64,000 bases of DNA from the NCBI RefSeq assembly GCF_023380025.1, contig NZ_CP097253.1:1116001-1180000 (forward strand). The letters run 5' to 3'. Position 1 is the first letter of the stretch. Every line of letters begins with the position of its first letter. Made by a program: the position numbers and the translations under genes. The notes beneath the pieces were generated by a model, which worked only from the letters and a program-made list of their open reading frames with translations, searched no databases and had not been told where the DNA came from. Source of the DNA: Sphingomonas glaciei (GTDB lineage Bacteria; Pseudomonadota; Alphaproteobacteria; Sphingomonadales; Sphingomonadaceae). Below are positions 10,862 to 21,456 of the stretch, piece after piece.

Positions 10862-11167
10862 TTACCCGCGCATCTGGTCGGCGGCGTCGACCGCGATGGT
10901 CCCGCGGCGGCGGAAGAAGATCACCAGGATCGCCAGCCCGATCGCAGCCTCGGCGGCGGCGACGGTCAGGACAAACATGGCGAAGATCTGCCCCTTCATG
11001 TCGCCGAGGAAGGCACTGAAGGCGACGAGGTTGATGTTGACGCTGAGCAGCAGCAATTCGATCGCCATCAGCATCAGGATGACGTTGCGGCGATTGAGGA
11101 AGATGCCGAGCACGCCGATCACGAACAGGATCGCCGACACCGTCAGATAATGCGCCAGGCCGATCAT
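10862..11167 (-). CDS. nuoK: NADH-quinone oxidoreductase subunit K
   Basis: 101 residues with three membrane helices, exactly the size of NuoK. The conserved membrane glutamates are visible in [14 protein letters not shown] (helix 2) and in [11 protein letters not shown] (helix 3). I chose the ATG at 11167 (MIGLAHYL). A longer reading starting at 11245 adds an arginine-rich stretch that overlaps the end of nuoJ and is not part of the family. The gap to nuoJ is 28 bp. Confidence 0.96.
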   Translation of the reverse strand: MIGLAHYLTVSAILFVIGVLGIFLNRRNVILMLMAIELLLLSVNINLVAFSAFLGDMKGQIFAMFVLTVAAAEAAIGLAILVIFFRRRGTIAVDAADQMRG

Positions 11168-11195
11168 GATCGGCACCCCTCGAGAAAGCGCCCGA

Positions 11196-11798
11196 TCACA
11201 GCTCGATCCCCTCGCCGACAGGCTGGTTGACGTTGCGCACCGCATCCTGCGGGCGGCGGCCGATCTGGCGGCTGGCGTTCTGGCCGCGGGCGTCGCCGCG
11301 GCTGCGGTGGGTCAGCACGATCGCGCCGATCATCGCCACCAGCAGGATGAAGCCGGCAAGCTCGAACGGCAGCAGGTAGCGGGTGTAGAGCTCGGCGCCG
11401 AGCGCCTCGATGTTGTGGACCGCCTGGACCGGAGGCGCGCCGGCCATCGCCGGACCCGCCTTATAGGCCGACATGGCGATCACGATCTCGGCCAGCAGGA
11501 CGATCGCGATCAACAAGCCGAACGGCAGGTTGCGGTTGAAGCCCGAGCGCAGCTGGCTGAAGTCGATGTCCAGCATCATGACCACGAACAGGAACAGGAC
11601 TGCGACTGCGCCGACGTAGACGATCACCAGCAGCATGGCGATGAATTCGGCCCCGACCAGCAGCATCAGCCCGGCCGCGTTGAAGAAGGCCAGGATCAGC
11701 CACAGCACCGAATGCACGGGGTTGCGGGCGAAGATCACCAGCACGGCGGACGTGATGGTAACGGTCGCGAACAGGTAGAAGGCAAGAAGGGCGATCAT
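11196..11798 (-). CDS. nuoJ: NADH-quinone oxidoreductase subunit J
   Basis: 200 residues with five membrane helices in the first 165 residues, followed by a hydrophilic tail. The family signature around the pi-bulge helix is present ([20 protein letters not shown]), followed by [10 protein letters not shown]. It lies between nuoI (15 bp upstream) and nuoK in the standard order and forms part of the E-channel of complex I. Confidence 0.96.
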   Translation of the reverse strand: MIALLAFYLFATVTITSAVLVIFARNPVHSVLWLILAFFNAAGLMLLVGAEFIAMLLVIVYVGAVAVLFLFVVMMLDIDFSQLRSGFNRNLPFGLLIAIVLLAEIVIAMSAYKAGPAMAGAPPVQAVHNIEALGAELYTRYLLPFELAGFILLVAMIGAIVLTHRSRGDARGQNASRQIGRRPQDAVRNVNQPVGEGIEL

Positions 11799-11813
11799 GG
11801 GTTGGCCGGGCGC

Positions 11814-12299
11814 TTAACGGTAGGGCGCATCGGCGGCAAGGTTCGCCGCGATCGCCGCTTCCCAGCGGTCGCCGTTGGCGAGCAGCTTGGACTTGTCGTA
11901 GAGCAGTTCCTCGCGGCTCTCGGTCGAAAATTCGATGTTCGGACCCTCGACGATGGCGTCGACCGGGCAAGCCTCTGCGCACAGCCCGCAATAGATGCAC
12001 TTGACCATGTCGATGTCGTAGCGGGTGGTCCGGCGGCTGCCGTCCTCGCGCGGTTCGGCCTCGATGGTGATCGCCAGCGCCGGGCACACCGCCTCGCACA
12101 GCTTGCACGCGATGCAGCGCTCTTCGCCATTGGGATAGCGGCGCAGCGCATGTTCACCCCGGAAGCGCGGGCTCTGCGGCGTCTTCTCATAGGGGTAGTT
12201 GATCGTCGCCTTGGGCTTGAAGAAATACTTCAGGGTCAATGCGTGACCCTTCACCAGCTCCCACAGCGTGAACGACTTGATGATCTGCGCGGCATTCAT
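11814..12299 (-). CDS. nuoI: NADH-quinone oxidoreductase subunit I (2x[4Fe-4S])
   Basis: 161 residues. It carries clusters N6a and N6b that pass electrons toward NuoB and the quinone. The two ferredoxin motifs are intact: [12 protein letters not shown] (about residues 61-72) and [12 protein letters not shown] (about 100-111). The N-terminal region [19 protein letters not shown] matches the amphipathic membrane-contact helix of the alphaproteobacterial proteins. It starts 6 bp after the nuoH stop. Confidence 0.97.
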   Translation of the reverse strand: MNAAQIIKSFTLWELVKGHALTLKYFFKPKATINYPYEKTPQSPRFRGEHALRRYPNGEERCIACKLCEAVCPALAITIEAEPREDGSRRTTRYDIDMVKCIYCGLCAEACPVDAIVEGPNIEFSTESREELLYDKSKLLANGDRWEAAIAANLAADAPYR

Positions 12300-12305
12300 G
12301 GCCGG

Positions 12306-13358
12306 TCAGGCTCCATAACGGGTCAGCATCAGCCACAGGCTGATGGCGAAGACGAAGAACAGCGACAGCGGAAGGAAGATCTTCCAGCCAAGCCGCATCA
12401 GCTGGTCGTAGCGGTACCTCGGCACGGTCGCGCGGACCCAGCCGAAGATGAAGAAGAAGATGGACATCTTGAGCAGCAGCCAGAGGATGCCGGGGATGTC
12501 GAACCACGGAATGAGGTCGATGTTGAGCGGCGGCAAAAACCCGCCCCAGAATAGGATGGCGTTCAAGGCGCACATCAGGATGACGTTGCCATACTCGCCA
12601 AGCCAGAACAGCGCGAAGCTCATCGACGAATATTCGGTCTGGAAGCCGGCGACGAGCTCACTCTCCGCCTCGGTCAGATCGAACGGGGTGCGGAAGGTCT
12701 CGGCCATCGACGAGATCAGGAAGACCACCGCCATAGGGAAAAGCAGCGGGTTGAACCCGAAGCCGTTCAGCAGGCCGAAGATGTGACCTTCCTGGGCCAT
12801 GACGATGCCGGTCATGTTGAAGGTGCCGGCGTAGAGCACGACGCAGATCAGGACGAAGCCGATCGACACCTCGTAGCTGACCATCTGCGCGGCCGCACGA
12901 AGCGCCGAGAAGAAGGGGTATTTCGAGTTGGACGCCCAGCCGGCGATGATGATGCCGTAGACGCCAAGGCTCGACGCCGCGAGGATGTAGAGCAGGCCGA
13001 CGTTGATGTCCGCCAGCACCACGCCGACGTCGAACGGCACCACCGCCCAAACGATCAGCGCAACCGTGAAGCTGATGATCGGTGCCAGCAGGAACAGGCC
13101 CTTGTTGGCGCTGGTCGGAACGATGGTCTCCTTGAGGAAGACCTTGAGGCCGTCGGCGAAGCTTTGCAGCAGGCCGAACGGGCCGACCACGTTGGGCCCG
13201 CGGCGGAGCGCCATGGCAGCCCAAATCTTGCGCTCGGCATAGATGATCATCGCCACCGCCAGCATCAGCGGAAGCGCGATCAGCAGGATGCCGGCAATGG
13301 TCGCCAGAAACCACGACCAGTCGTAGTTGAGGCCCCAGCCCTGGAAGGTAGCGGTCAT
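12306..13358 (-). CDS. nuoH: NADH-quinone oxidoreductase subunit H
   Basis: 350 residues with eight or so membrane helices. It forms much of the quinone-binding pocket and connects the peripheral and membrane arms. Signatures are [17 protein letters not shown] near residue 40 and [21 protein letters not shown] near 220. I chose the ATG at 13358 ([10 protein letters not shown]), which overlaps the nuoG stop by four bases (ATGA). The frame stays open further upstream, but only within nuoG. Confidence 0.96.
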   Translation of the reverse strand: MTATFQGWGLNYDWSWFLATIAGILLIALPLMLAVAMIIYAERKIWAAMALRRGPNVVGPFGLLQSFADGLKVFLKETIVPTSANKGLFLLAPIISFTVALIVWAVVPFDVGVVLADINVGLLYILAASSLGVYGIIIAGWASNSKYPFFSALRAAAQMVSYEVSIGFVLICVVLYAGTFNMTGIVMAQEGHIFGLLNGFGFNPLLFPMAVVFLISSMAETFRTPFDLTEAESELVAGFQTEYSSMSFALFWLGEYGNVILMCALNAILFWGGFLPPLNIDLIPWFDIPGILWLLLKMSIFFFIFGWVRATVPRYRYDQLMRLGWKIFLPLSLFFVFAISLWLMLTRYGA

Positions 13359-15367
13359 TCGGCGGCCTCGGCGAAGGTCTGGCCATGGATCAGCTCGGCG
13401 GAGCAGCGCTGCATCACAGGGCTGGCGCGGCTGATGGCGTTGGTGAGGTAGAAGTCCTTGACCGGCAAATTGACTGGGCCGCTCGCCTCCGCAGAGAGCG
13501 AAGGCGGCGACCACGCCAGGTCGACGAGGCCGAGCTCACCCAGCGCGGGCACTTCGGCGATCATCGCGGCGCGCAGCTGGTCGAAGCGGTCAAAGGAAAG
13601 CGGCTTGCCGATGAGGTCGGACACGGCACGCAGTATTGTCCAGTCCTCGCGCGCCTCGCCCGGGGCGAAGCTGGCCTTTTCGGATTGCTGCACCCGGCCT
13701 TCAAGATTGACGAAGGTGCCGTGCTTCTCGCTGTAGGCGGAACCGGGGAGGACCAGGTCGGCCTGCTTGGCGCCCTTGTCGCCATGGTGACCGATATAGA
13801 CCTTGAACGCACCGGCGAAGCGCTCAGGAGCGACTTCGTCGGCACCGAGCAGCACCACTAACTCGGGCGATGCAGCCTCGAGGTCAGCGATTCCGCCCGG
13901 CTGCGCAAAGCCCAGCATCAGCGAGGCCATGCGGCTGGCGGCGGTGTGGATGACGTTGAAGCCATTCCAGCCGTCCTTGATGAGGCCGAGCGGTCCGACC
14001 AACGCCAGCGCGGCGCCGAGCGCCCCGGCGCCAAGCGCGCCCGGACCGACTATGACCGCCGGACGCTCCGCCTTGGCGAAGGCATCGGTGACCGCCGACG
14101 GCAGCTTGCCCAGCAGCGACAGGTCGTCGCCGATGTCGGTGACCGGATAGGTGAGGTCGACCGCCGGGCCGATGCTGAACACCGCCGCGCCCGCACGACG
14201 CGACGCCTTGAGCAGGCGGGTGTTGACCAGCGGCGCTTCCCACCGCGGGTTGGTCCCGATCAGCAGGATGGCGTCGGCGGTCTCGATTCCGGCCAGGGTC
14301 GAATTGAACGCCACCGCGCTGAGTGAGGTCACGTCATAGTCGAGGCCGGTCTGGCGCCCTTCGAGCAGGGTCGAGCCCTGCCCTTCGAGCAGCTTCTTGG
14401 CCGCAAACATGGTTTCGGCGTCAAGCAGGTCGCCAGCGATTGCCGCGACCTTGGAGCCCGCGCCCTTAAGCTTGGCGGCGAAGACATCGAGCGCCTCGGC
14501 CCAGGTCGCCGCGCGGAGCTTGCCGCCCTCGCGCAGCCACGGACGGTCGAGGCGATTACGGACTAGCGCGTCGGCATGGTGCCGCGTCTTGTCGCTGATC
14601 CACTCCTCGTTGACGTCCTCGTTGATGCGCGGAAGGATCCGCATCACCTGCGGCCCGCGCACGTCGAGGCGGATGTTGCTGCCGACCGCGTCCATCACGT
14701 CGATCGACGGGATCTTGCGCAGCTCCCACGGGCGATATTCGAAATTCTGCGGCGCCTGCAGCAGCGCGCCCACCGGGCACAGGTCGGCAAGGTTGCCCGA
14801 CAGCTCGCTGGTCAGAGCGCGCTCCAGATACGCCGTGATCTGCGCATCCTCGCCGCGGTACAGCATGCCGAGTTCGGGCGTGCCCGCCACTTCCTCGGCA
14901 AAGCGCACGCAACGGGTGCACTGGATGCAGCGGGTCATCGCGGTCTTGATGACCGGACCCATGTATTTGTCGTCGACCGAGCGCTTGTTCTCGTCGAACC
15001 GGCTGGACGAGCGGCCATAGGCCATCGCCTGGTCCTGCAGGTCGCATTCGCCGCCCTGGTCGCAGATCGGGCAGTCGAGCGGGTGGTTGATGAGGAGGAA
15101 CTCCATCACCCCTTCGCGCGCCTTCTTGACCATCGCGGTGTCGGTGCGGATCACCTGGTTGTCGGCGGCCGGGAGCGCACAGCTGGCCTGCGGCTTGGGA
15201 GGGCCCGGCGACACCTCGACCAGGCACATGCGGCAATTGCCGGCAATGCTCAGCCGTTCATGATAGCAGAAGCGCGGGATCTCCTTGCCGGCAAGCTCGC
15301 ACGCCTGCAGCACGGTCGCCCCTGCGGGGACCTCGATCTCTTCGCCGTCGACGGTAACCTTGGGCAT
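13355..15367 (-). CDS. nuoG: NADH-quinone oxidoreductase subunit G
   Basis: 670 residues, the iron-sulfur and molybdopterin-oxidoreductase-like subunit of the peripheral arm. Cluster ligands are visible: the [2Fe-2S] set [15 protein letters not shown] plus a later Cys, the His/Cys motif [18 protein letters not shown], and the [4Fe-4S] motif CIQCTRC with a later DLCPVGAL. The rest is the degenerate molybdopterin-type domain. I chose the ATG at 15367 ([11 protein letters not shown]) since the longer frame adds unrelated basic sequence. There is a 61 bp gap to the secreted protein gene upstream. Confidence 0.96.
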   Translation of the reverse strand: MPKVTVDGEEIEVPAGATVLQACELAGKEIPRFCYHERLSIAGNCRMCLVEVSPGPPKPQASCALPAADNQVIRTDTAMVKKAREGVMEFLLINHPLDCPICDQGGECDLQDQAMAYGRSSSRFDENKRSVDDKYMGPVIKTAMTRCIQCTRCVRFAEEVAGTPELGMLYRGEDAQITAYLERALTSELSGNLADLCPVGALLQAPQNFEYRPWELRKIPSIDVMDAVGSNIRLDVRGPQVMRILPRINEDVNEEWISDKTRHHADALVRNRLDRPWLREGGKLRAATWAEALDVFAAKLKGAGSKVAAIAGDLLDAETMFAAKKLLEGQGSTLLEGRQTGLDYDVTSLSAVAFNSTLAGIETADAILLIGTNPRWEAPLVNTRLLKASRRAGAAVFSIGPAVDLTYPVTDIGDDLSLLGKLPSAVTDAFAKAERPAVIVGPGALGAGALGAALALVGPLGLIKDGWNGFNVIHTAASRMASLMLGFAQPGGIADLEAASPELVVLLGADEVAPERFAGAFKVYIGHHGDKGAKQADLVLPGSAYSEKHGTFVNLEGRVQQSEKASFAPGEAREDWTILRAVSDLIGKPLSFDRFDQLRAAMIAEVPALGELGLVDLAWSPPSLSAEASGPVNLPVKDFYLTNAISRASPVMQRCSAELIHGQTFAEAAE

Positions 15368-15428
15368 CAGTCCTTCTCTCGATCGGTCAGTTCGGGCAGC
15401 AAGGCCAGTAAGGCCTGGACGTTGCCAA

Positions 15429-16088
15429 TCACGATTGCGTCCCCGTTGGGTCGAGACGAAGCAGGGCTTCGGCAAGAAGGAAGCGAATCCACGGCGCGTT
15501 CAACCGGACGGTGAAGCCCGGCATACAGGTCCGGAAACCCGGCCAGATCGCAGCGACTGCCCTCACTTCTTCCGGTGTCCCGAGCCGGGTTTTCAAGACC
15601 GAAAGCACCTGTTGGCGGTTGCCTGCGGCATAACAGCGAGCGACTGCGTGGAGGTTGCGCGTCTCGGTCGCTGCTGGTGCCGCCAAACGGAATGTGTCCG
15701 GAATTCCTTCACTGCTTCGCAGCAGGCCTTCGGCAATCGCGCCCCGCGCATAAAGCAGCGACATCGTCATGTTCGATCCGGCGCTCAGGCAACTGCCTCC
15801 TTCGCCAAAAACGTACTTGTCGAACGCTTTCTCTTCTTCCTTCGAGTCCGGTGTCGTCTCGATCAGCAGCAATGCCACCTTGCGCTGACTCTTTGCGATG
15901 CACTCGCCAAACAGCTGAAGGTCGCGATAAGCGGCGATTAACGGCACCGGCGTCGACGAAGAGAGGCCGGAACGGCCAGGGGCTATCTGAGCGGATGCCG
16001 GGGAGCCGAAAGCCGACAGGAGAAATGCTGCCGCGACGGCAGCCCGAAGGCCGCTAACCTGTAGCCGCCCATGTGGTCGAATGGACAT
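15429..16088 (-). CDS. Secreted hypothetical protein inserted between nuoF and nuoG
   Basis: 219 residues and not a complex I subunit; I do not recognise the family. The N-terminus has a basic stretch, a hydrophobic core (AAVAAAFLLSAFG) and a likely signal peptidase site after ASA (about residue 35), so export to the periplasm is expected. The mature part has four cysteines (in GECIAK, GGSCLS, ARCYAAG and FRTCMPG), suggesting two disulfides, and is mostly helical. I chose the ATG at 16088, 8 bp after the nuoF stop. It is on the operon strand with tight upstream spacing, so co-transcription is likely. By eye its base composition is less GC-rich than nuoF and nuoG, which could indicate a later insertion. 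Confidence 0.8.
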   Translation of the reverse strand: MSIRPHGRLQVSGLRAAVAAAFLLSAFGSPASAQIAPGRSGLSSSTPVPLIAAYRDLQLFGECIAKSQRKVALLLIETTPDSKEEEKAFDKYVFGEGGSCLSAGSNMTMSLLYARGAIAEGLLRSSEGIPDTFRLAAPAATETRNLHAVARCYAAGNRQQVLSVLKTRLGTPEEVRAVAAIWPGFRTCMPGFTVRLNAPWIRFLLAEALLRLDPTGTQS

Positions 16089-16096
16089 CGTCGGTC

Positions 16097-17407
16097 TCAC
16101 TCCGCTGCCTCGAGCATCGCGCCGCCGTTGCGTTCCGTCATGCGCCGCTCGAGCTCGGGGCGGAAGTGCTTGATAAGGCCCTGGATCGGCCACGCCGCCG
16201 CGTCGCCGAGCGCGCAGATGGTGTGGCCTTCGACCTGCTTGGTGACGTCGTACAGCTTGTCGATCAGCTCGGGGCTGCCGTCGCCTTCGCGAAGCCGCTC
16301 CATGATCCGCCACATCCAGCCGGTGCCTTCGCGGCACGGGGTGCACTGGCCGCAGCTCTCATGCTTGTAGAAATAGCTGATGCGGCTGATCGCGCGGACG
16401 ATGTCGGTCGACTTGTCCATGACGATCACCGCCGCGGTGCCGAGGCCGGAGCCGACCGCCTTCAAGCCGTCGAAGTCCATCGGCGCGTCCATGATCTCGG
16501 CGGCCGGAACCAGGGGGACAGAGGAACCGCCCGGGATCACCGCGAGCAAATTGTCCCACCCGCCGCGGATGCCGCCGCAATGGCGGTCGATCAGCTCGCG
16601 GAAGGAGATGCTCATGCTCTCCTCGACGACGCACGGCTTCTCGACATGACCGCTGATCTGGAAGAGCTTGGTGCCCTCGTTCTTCTCGCGGCCGAAGCCG
16701 GCGAACCAGCTGGCGCCGCGGCGCAGGATGGTCGGGACGACCGCAATCGATTCGACGTTGTTGACCGTCGTCGGGCAGCCATAGAGGCCGGCACCGGCCG
16801 GGAACGGCGGCTTGAGGCGCGGACGGCCCTGCTTGCCTTCGAGGCTTTCCAGCATCGCGGTTTCTTCGCCGCAGATGTAGGCGCCCGCGCCGCGGTGGCA
16901 GAAGATGTCGAAGTCGTAGCCCGATCCCGCCGCATTCTTGCCGACCAGGCCGGCTGCATAAGCCTCGGCGATGGCCTTTTCGAGCGCCTGCGCCTCGCGG
17001 ATATATTCGCCGCGAATGTAGATGTAGCAGGCCCGCGCGCGCATCGCGAAACTGGCAATCAGCGCGCCTTCGATCAGCTTGTGCGGATCGTGGCGGATGA
17101 TCTCGCGATCCTTGCAAGATCCGGGCTCGGATTCGTCGGCGTTGATGACCAGGAAGTTGGGTTTGCCGGGCTTGGGCTCCTTGGGCATGAAGCTCCACTT
17201 CATGCCGGTCGGGAAGCCCGCCCCGCCGCGCCCGCGCAGGCCCGAGGCCTTGACGATGTCGATCAGCGCGTCGGGCCCGGCGGCCATCAGCGCCTTGGTA
17301 TTGTCCCAGTCGCCGCGCGCCTGCGCCGCCTTCAGATCGGGCGACTGGAAGCCGTAGACGTTGGTGAAGATGCGGTCCTTGTCGAACAGCGGTCCTGTGT
17401 AGCCCAT
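16097..17407 (-). CDS. nuoF: NADH-quinone oxidoreductase subunit F (NADH/FMN-binding)
   Basis: 436 residues. NuoF oxidises NADH, holds FMN and cluster N3. The glycine-rich nucleotide-binding segment [16 protein letters not shown] is at about residues 57-72. The second binding region (around [19 protein letters not shown]) is intact. The [4Fe-4S] motif [13 protein letters not shown] and the distal CALGD cysteine are also present. Its ATG follows the stop of the small 47-residue ORF with only a 1 bp gap. Confidence 0.97.
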   Translation of the reverse strand: MGYTGPLFDKDRIFTNVYGFQSPDLKAAQARGDWDNTKALMAAGPDALIDIVKASGLRGRGGAGFPTGMKWSFMPKEPKPGKPNFLVINADESEPGSCKDREIIRHDPHKLIEGALIASFAMRARACYIYIRGEYIREAQALEKAIAEAYAAGLVGKNAAGSGYDFDIFCHRGAGAYICGEETAMLESLEGKQGRPRLKPPFPAGAGLYGCPTTVNNVESIAVVPTILRRGASWFAGFGREKNEGTKLFQISGHVEKPCVVEESMSISFRELIDRHCGGIRGGWDNLLAVIPGGSSVPLVPAAEIMDAPMDFDGLKAVGSGLGTAAVIVMDKSTDIVRAISRISYFYKHESCGQCTPCREGTGWMWRIMERLREGDGSPELIDKLYDVTKQVEGHTICALGDAAAWPIQGLIKHFRPELERRMTERNGGAMLEAAE

Positions 17408-17408
17408 C

Positions 17409-17552
17409 TTAGAGCGAGCCCTGGCTGAGGAAGTAGATGACCGCGATCACGATCGCCGCGAGCACGGCAAACTTGATCACGCCCTTGATGAACTTGAGCG
17501 CGAGAAACGCGGCGATCACACCGACGATGATCAGGATGACGGAGCCGTCCAC
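17409..17552 (-). CDS. 47-residue single-helix membrane peptide between nuoE and nuoF
   Basis: A GTG-initiated frame of 48 codons lies exactly between nuoE and nuoF. The GTG directly follows the nuoE TGA (TGA then GTG), and its TAA is one base before the nuoF ATG. The product begins with an acidic residue, then a strongly hydrophobic stretch with two lysine-marked breaks ([10 protein letters not shown] in the middle), and ends FLSQGSL. One or two short membrane helices are likely. The perfect fit into the gap, the absence of stops and the hydrophobic pattern make a real gene likely. I know of no assigned function; an accessory complex I peptide is an inference from position only. Confidence 0.7.
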   Translation of the reverse strand: MDGSVILIIVGVIAAFLALKFIKGVIKFAVLAAIVIAVIYFLSQGSL

Positions 17553-18239
17553 TCAGGCGCCCTCGCCCGCTTCGGCCCACATCGGCCGATAGTCGTAGTT
17601 GCGCTCGGTCATCTTCTTGAGGCTGGTGGGACCGCCCTCGGGGCAGCTGGTCTGCCGCCCGATCTGCGAGCCCGGCTTGACCGGCTTTCCGGACGCCAGC
17701 GCGTCGAGCACGGCGGTCATGCTGGCCTCGGTCAGATCCTCGAAATTGTCGTCGTTGATCTGGACCATCGGTGCGTTGGCGCAGGCGCCCAGGCACTCGA
17801 CCTCGGTCAGCGTCCACAGCCCGTCGGGCGAAGTCCCGCCCTTCTTCATGCCCTTGGCGTAGCAGGCCTTGAGCACGTCGTCGGATCCGCGCAGCATGCA
17901 CGGCGTCGTGCCGCACACCTGCACATGGTACTTACCGACCGGCACCAGGTTGAACATGGTGTAGAAGCTGGCGACCTCCATCGCGCGAATCGGGGGAAGT
18001 CCGCATTCCGCCGCGACGAATTCGATAACCGGGATTGGCAGCCAGCCCTGCGTACCGGTCTCCGCGCCGACCTGGCGCTGGGCCAGGTCGAGCAACGGGA
18101 TCACGGCCGAGGCCTTGCGGCCGTCCGGATATTTGCCGAGCGCACGCGCGGCTTCGGGCGCATGCGCCTTGTCCCAGGTGAAGGTGCCCCAGCGCTCGCG
18201 CAGCTCGGGAATGTCGGGGGCGAAATGACGCTCGGCCAT
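17553..18239 (-). CDS. nuoE: NADH-quinone oxidoreductase subunit E ([2Fe-2S])
   Basis: 228 residues, longer than the E. coli protein (about 166) because of a C-terminal extension common in alphaproteobacteria. The thioredoxin-like [2Fe-2S] domain has its four ligands: CGTTPC (about 89) and ECLGAC (about 130). NuoE supports NuoF in the NADH-oxidising module and carries cluster N1a. Its ATG overlaps the nuoD stop by one base. Confidence 0.96.
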   Translation of the reverse strand: MAERHFAPDIPELRERWGTFTWDKAHAPEAARALGKYPDGRKASAVIPLLDLAQRQVGAETGTQGWLPIPVIEFVAAECGLPPIRAMEVASFYTMFNLVPVGKYHVQVCGTTPCMLRGSDDVLKACYAKGMKKGGTSPDGLWTLTEVECLGACANAPMVQINDDNFEDLTEASMTAVLDALASGKPVKPGSQIGRQTSCPEGGPTSLKKMTERNYDYRPMWAEAGEGA

Positions 18240-19513
18240 TAGCGGTCACACTCCCCGAACACGATGTCCATCGCGCCCAGCACCGCAGTCGTATCGGCCA
18301 GCATGTGACCCTTCATCATGAAATCCATCGCCTGCAGGTGGCTGAACGCGGTCGGCCTGATCTTGCAGCGGTAAGGCTTGTTGGTGCCGTCGGCGACCAG
18401 ATAGACGCCGAACTCGCCCTTGGGGCTTTCGGTCGCGACATATACTTCGCCCGCAGGCACGTGATAGCCCTCGGTGTACAGCTTGAAGTGGTGGATGAGC
18501 GCTTCCATCGAGGTCTTCATCTCAGCCCGCTTGGGCGGGAATACCTTGCGGTCGCTCGAACCGATCTCGCCCGACGGCATCTCGTTCAGGCATTGGCGGA
18601 CGATCCGCCAGCTTTGGCGAACCTCTTCGACCCGCACCATGAAGCGGTCGTAGCAGTCGCCGCGCGTGCCGACCGGCACGTCGAACTGCATCCGGTCGTA
18701 GACTTCGTAAGGCTGGCTCTTGCGGATATCCCACGGAATGCCCGAGCCGCGGATCATCGGGCCCGAGAAGCCCCAGGCGATCGCGTCTTCCTTGGTGACT
18801 GTGGCGATGTCGACGTTACGCTGCTTGAAGATGCGGTTGTCGGCGACCAGGCTGATCGCGTCCTCGAACAATTGCAGGCGGGTATCGAGGAAGGTGCCGA
18901 TCTGGTCGAGCACCTTGGGCGGGATGTCCTGGTGGACGCCGCCGACGCGGAAGTAATTGGCGTGCATCCGCGCGCCCGACACGCTTTCGTAGATCTGCAT
19001 CAGATCTTCGCGCAGCTCGAACATCCACAGGTTGGGCGTCATCGCGCCCACGTCCATGACGTGGCTGCCGAGATTCAGCATGTGGTTCTTGATGCGGGTC
19101 AGCTCCGCCATCATCACCCGGATATACTGGGCGCGGATCGGGACCTCGAGGCCCATCAATTTCTCGGCCGCGAGCACGAAGCTATGCTCCATGCACATCG
19201 GCGAGCAGTAATCGAGGCGATCGAAATAGGGGATCGCCTGCGCGTAAGTCTTGTATTCGATCAGCTTCTCGGTGCCGCGGTGGAGCAGGCCGACGTGCGG
19301 ATCGACCCGCTCGACGATCTCGCCGTCGAGCTCGAGGATCAGGCGCAGCACGCCGTGGGCGGCCGGGTGCTGGGGGCCGAAGTTGATGGTGTAATTCTGG
19401 ATCGTCTCGTCGCCGGGGTTCTGGTCGCCCAGTTCCGGCATCACGCCGACCTCGACGCGGGTTGTCTGGCGCTTCTCGTCGACGACGACGCCATTCTCTT
19501 CGCTGATTGCCAT
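18239..19513 (-). CDS. nuoD: NADH-quinone oxidoreductase subunit D
   Basis: 424 residues. It is the 49 kDa-type subunit that forms the quinone site with NuoB. Typical sequences are [14 protein letters not shown] near residue 47, [12 protein letters not shown], and the C-terminal [14 protein letters not shown] with FGECDR at the end. The first 35 residues form a charged tail before the conserved region. Its ATG shares a base with the nuoC stop. Confidence 0.97.
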   Translation of the reverse strand: MAISEENGVVVDEKRQTTRVEVGVMPELGDQNPGDETIQNYTINFGPQHPAAHGVLRLILELDGEIVERVDPHVGLLHRGTEKLIEYKTYAQAIPYFDRLDYCSPMCMEHSFVLAAEKLMGLEVPIRAQYIRVMMAELTRIKNHMLNLGSHVMDVGAMTPNLWMFELREDLMQIYESVSGARMHANYFRVGGVHQDIPPKVLDQIGTFLDTRLQLFEDAISLVADNRIFKQRNVDIATVTKEDAIAWGFSGPMIRGSGIPWDIRKSQPYEVYDRMQFDVPVGTRGDCYDRFMVRVEEVRQSWRIVRQCLNEMPSGEIGSSDRKVFPPKRAEMKTSMEALIHHFKLYTEGYHVPAGEVYVATESPKGEFGVYLVADGTNKPYRCKIRPTAFSHLQAMDFMMKGHMLADTTAVLGAMDIVFGECDR

Positions 19514-20397
19514 TACTGCGCCTCCCCGCTGTCGCGGGTCACCTTGCTGCTGTCAGGCACCGGCTCATCGATCGCCGTGGCCTTGCCACCGACCTGGGCC
19601 GACTTGTCGCCGTTCGACTTGCGCGCTTCGGCCGAGGCTTCGGCCATGCCTGCAGTCTTCCGGTCTTCATTGTCGGTAATGTAGGGCTTTTCGCCGCCGC
19701 GCGGACCGGCACCGGCGGCCGGAGCGACCTTGGCCGGCTCGGCGGTGGCAGGCGCCGGCGAGGCACCGCCCGGAGCGCCCGGCTCAGCCTTTTCGTCGCC
19801 CGGCAGGCGATATTCGGGCCCGTTCCACGGCGTCAGGAAATCGAACGCGCGGAAATCCTGGGCCAGGCTGACCGGCTCGTAAACGACCCGCTTCTCGGCT
19901 TCCGAATAGCGCATCTCGGTATAGCCCGTCAGCGGGAAGTCCTTGCGCAGTGGGTGCCCCTCGAACCCATAGTCGGTGAGTATGCGGCGGAGGTCCGAGT
20001 TGCCGGCGAAGGTCACGCCGTAGAGGTCGAACACCTCGCGCTCGAGCCAGCCGGCGACCGGCCACAGATTCGTGACGGTCGGCACCGGTGTGACCTCGTC
20101 GGTCCGCACCTTGACGCGGATGCGGCGGTTCCGGGTCAGCGAGAGCAGGTGATAGTTGACCTCGAACCGCTCGGGGATCTCGGGATAATCGACCCCGGCG
20201 ATCTCCATCAGCTGCTGATATTCCAGCCCCGGCGTGTCGCGCAGCAGGCGGCAGGCGTCGGCCACCCCCTCGCGCGCGACAGTCAGCGTAATCTCGTCAG
20301 CGGCGTGCTTTTCCTCGAGGATCAAGGCACCGAGCGCGGCCCGCGCAGCCTCGATCACGCCCTCATCGGAAGCGGTCCTAGGAGCCGAATGAGTCAC
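19513..20397 (-). CDS. nuoC: NADH-quinone oxidoreductase subunit C with disordered C-terminal extension
   Basis: 294 residues. The first 200 or so match the 30 kDa-type subunit, with the signature around [12 protein letters not shown] and [23 protein letters not shown], ending near [13 protein letters not shown]. The last 95 residues or so are Pro/Ala/Gly/Ser-rich and then charged, and look disordered; they are not part of the usual domain. The ATG overlaps the nuoB stop by four bases. It is separate from nuoD, unlike the fused form of enterobacteria. Confidence 0.95.
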   Translation of the reverse strand: MTHSAPRTASDEGVIEAARAALGALILEEKHAADEITLTVAREGVADACRLLRDTPGLEYQQLMEIAGVDYPEIPERFEVNYHLLSLTRNRRIRVKVRTDEVTPVPTVTNLWPVAGWLEREVFDLYGVTFAGNSDLRRILTDYGFEGHPLRKDFPLTGYTEMRYSEAEKRVVYEPVSLAQDFRAFDFLTPWNGPEYRLPGDEKAEPGAPGGASPAPATAEPAKVAPAAGAGPRGGEKPYITDNEDRKTAGMAEASAEARKSNGDKSAQVGGKATAIDEPVPDSSKVTRDSGEAQ

Positions 20398-20975
20398 CGC
20401 TCGAACGTCCCCTCGCGGCGGATCTTCCGCTGCAACTGCATGATCCCGTAGAGCAGGGCCTCGGCGGTCGGCGGGCAGCCCGGGACATAGATATCAACCG
20501 GAACGATCCGGTCGCAGCCGCGCACCACCGAATAGCTGTAATGATAATAGCCGCCGCCATTGGCGCAGCTGCCCATCGAGATGACGTAGCGCGGCTCGGC
20601 CATCTGATCGTAGACCCGGCGCAGGGCCGGAGCCATCTTGTTGCACAGGGTGCCGGCGACGATCATCACGTCCGACTGGCGCGGTGACGCGCGCGGGGCG
20701 ACGCCGAACCGCTCAAGGTCGTAGCGCGGCATGTTGACGTGGATCATCTCCACCGCGCAGCAGGCGAGCCCGAAGGTCATCCACCACAGCGAGCCGGTCC
20801 GGGCCCACGTGAACAGGTCCTCGGCCGAGGTGACCAGAAAGCCCTTCTCGTCGAGGTCCTTGCCCATCTCGGTCAGGCGGGCATGTTCGGGCGAACCCGG
20901 AACCAGGCCATAGGCGCGGGCGAGCTCCTCCTCGGTAGGATAGGGATTCACCGCGGGGTCAAGCATCACTCCCAT
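20394..20975 (-). CDS. nuoB: NADH-quinone oxidoreductase subunit B ([4Fe-4S] N2)
   Basis: 193 residues from the chosen ATG at 20975. NuoB holds the terminal cluster N2. The ligands are visible: tandem cysteines in GLACCAVEM, then GSCANGGG and VPGCPP. Two starts compete. The ATG at 20975 has a GGGAG ribosome site seven bases upstream and overlaps nuoA by ten bases. The ATG at 20966 would share one base with the nuoA stop (TGATG). I prefer the first because of the better spacing. A further open extension upstream overlaps nuoA in another frame and is not real. Confidence 0.96.
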   Translation of the reverse strand: MGVMLDPAVNPYPTEEELARAYGLVPGSPEHARLTEMGKDLDEKGFLVTSAEDLFTWARTGSLWWMTFGLACCAVEMIHVNMPRYDLERFGVAPRASPRQSDVMIVAGTLCNKMAPALRRVYDQMAEPRYVISMGSCANGGGYYHYSYSVVRGCDRIVPVDIYVPGCPPTAEALLYGIMQLQRKIRREGTFER

Positions 20976-21343
20976 TCGAGCGCTCCCTTCTTCCAGGCAT
21001 AGGCAAGGCCGAGCGCGAGTTCCGCAAGGAACACCATCATCGCGCCCCAGCCCAGCCAGCCGGTGGTGTCGAGCGTGACCGCCCAGGGGAACAGGAACGC
21101 CGCTTCCAGGTCGAACACGATGAACAGGATCGCGACCAGGTAGAAGCGGACGTCGAACTGCGAGCGCGAGTCCTCGAAGGCCGGGAAGCCGCACTCGTAT
21201 TCGGTCAGCTTCTCGGCATAGGGCCGGTCGGCGCCGGTGAATTTGGACGCAATGATCGGCGCGATCACGAACAACAGGCTGAGACCGAGGGCAACGCCCA
21301 GGAACAGCAGGATCGGCAGATATTGTGCGGCAACTGAGGCCAC
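20966..21343 (-). CDS. nuoA: NADH-quinone oxidoreductase subunit A
   Basis: 125 residues with three membrane helices. The conserved cytosolic loop ([20 protein letters not shown]) and the following [21 protein letters not shown] helix identify the family. It is the first gene of the nuo operon, so the operon promoter should lie in the 113 bp between it and the next gene upstream (21344-21456). Confidence 0.96.
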   Translation of the reverse strand: MASVAAQYLPILLFLGVALGLSLLFVIAPIIASKFTGADRPYAEKLTEYECGFPAFEDSRSQFDVRFYLVAILFIVFDLEAAFLFPWAVTLDTTGWLGWGAMMVFLAELALGLAYAWKKGALEWE

Positions 21344-21400
21344 GCGAGACTCTCCGGAATTAGGTTGGCCGCGCTCTAGAGCAGGGCTGGTGCGGAAACA

Positions 21401-21422
21401 ACCATCAGAAGGACCTTCTGGT
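21401..21422 (-). terminator. Possible terminator after the inositol-phosphatase-like gene
   Basis: A short hairpin built on CAGAAGG and CCTTCTG, extended by ACC/GGT, followed on the minus strand by a T-containing run (TTGTTT). It sits about 35 bp after the stop of the gene at 21457 and ahead of nuoA. The stem is short, so this is a weak call. Confidence 0.35.
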
Positions 21423-21456
21423 CCCCCTTTGTCCCTTCATCGAGAAGCCCTCGGCC

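Noticed and set aside
8707..11019. Open frame of about 770 codons on the plus strand
   Set aside because: It is antisense to nuoL and neighbours. The His/Glu/Arg-rich translation is a GC artefact.
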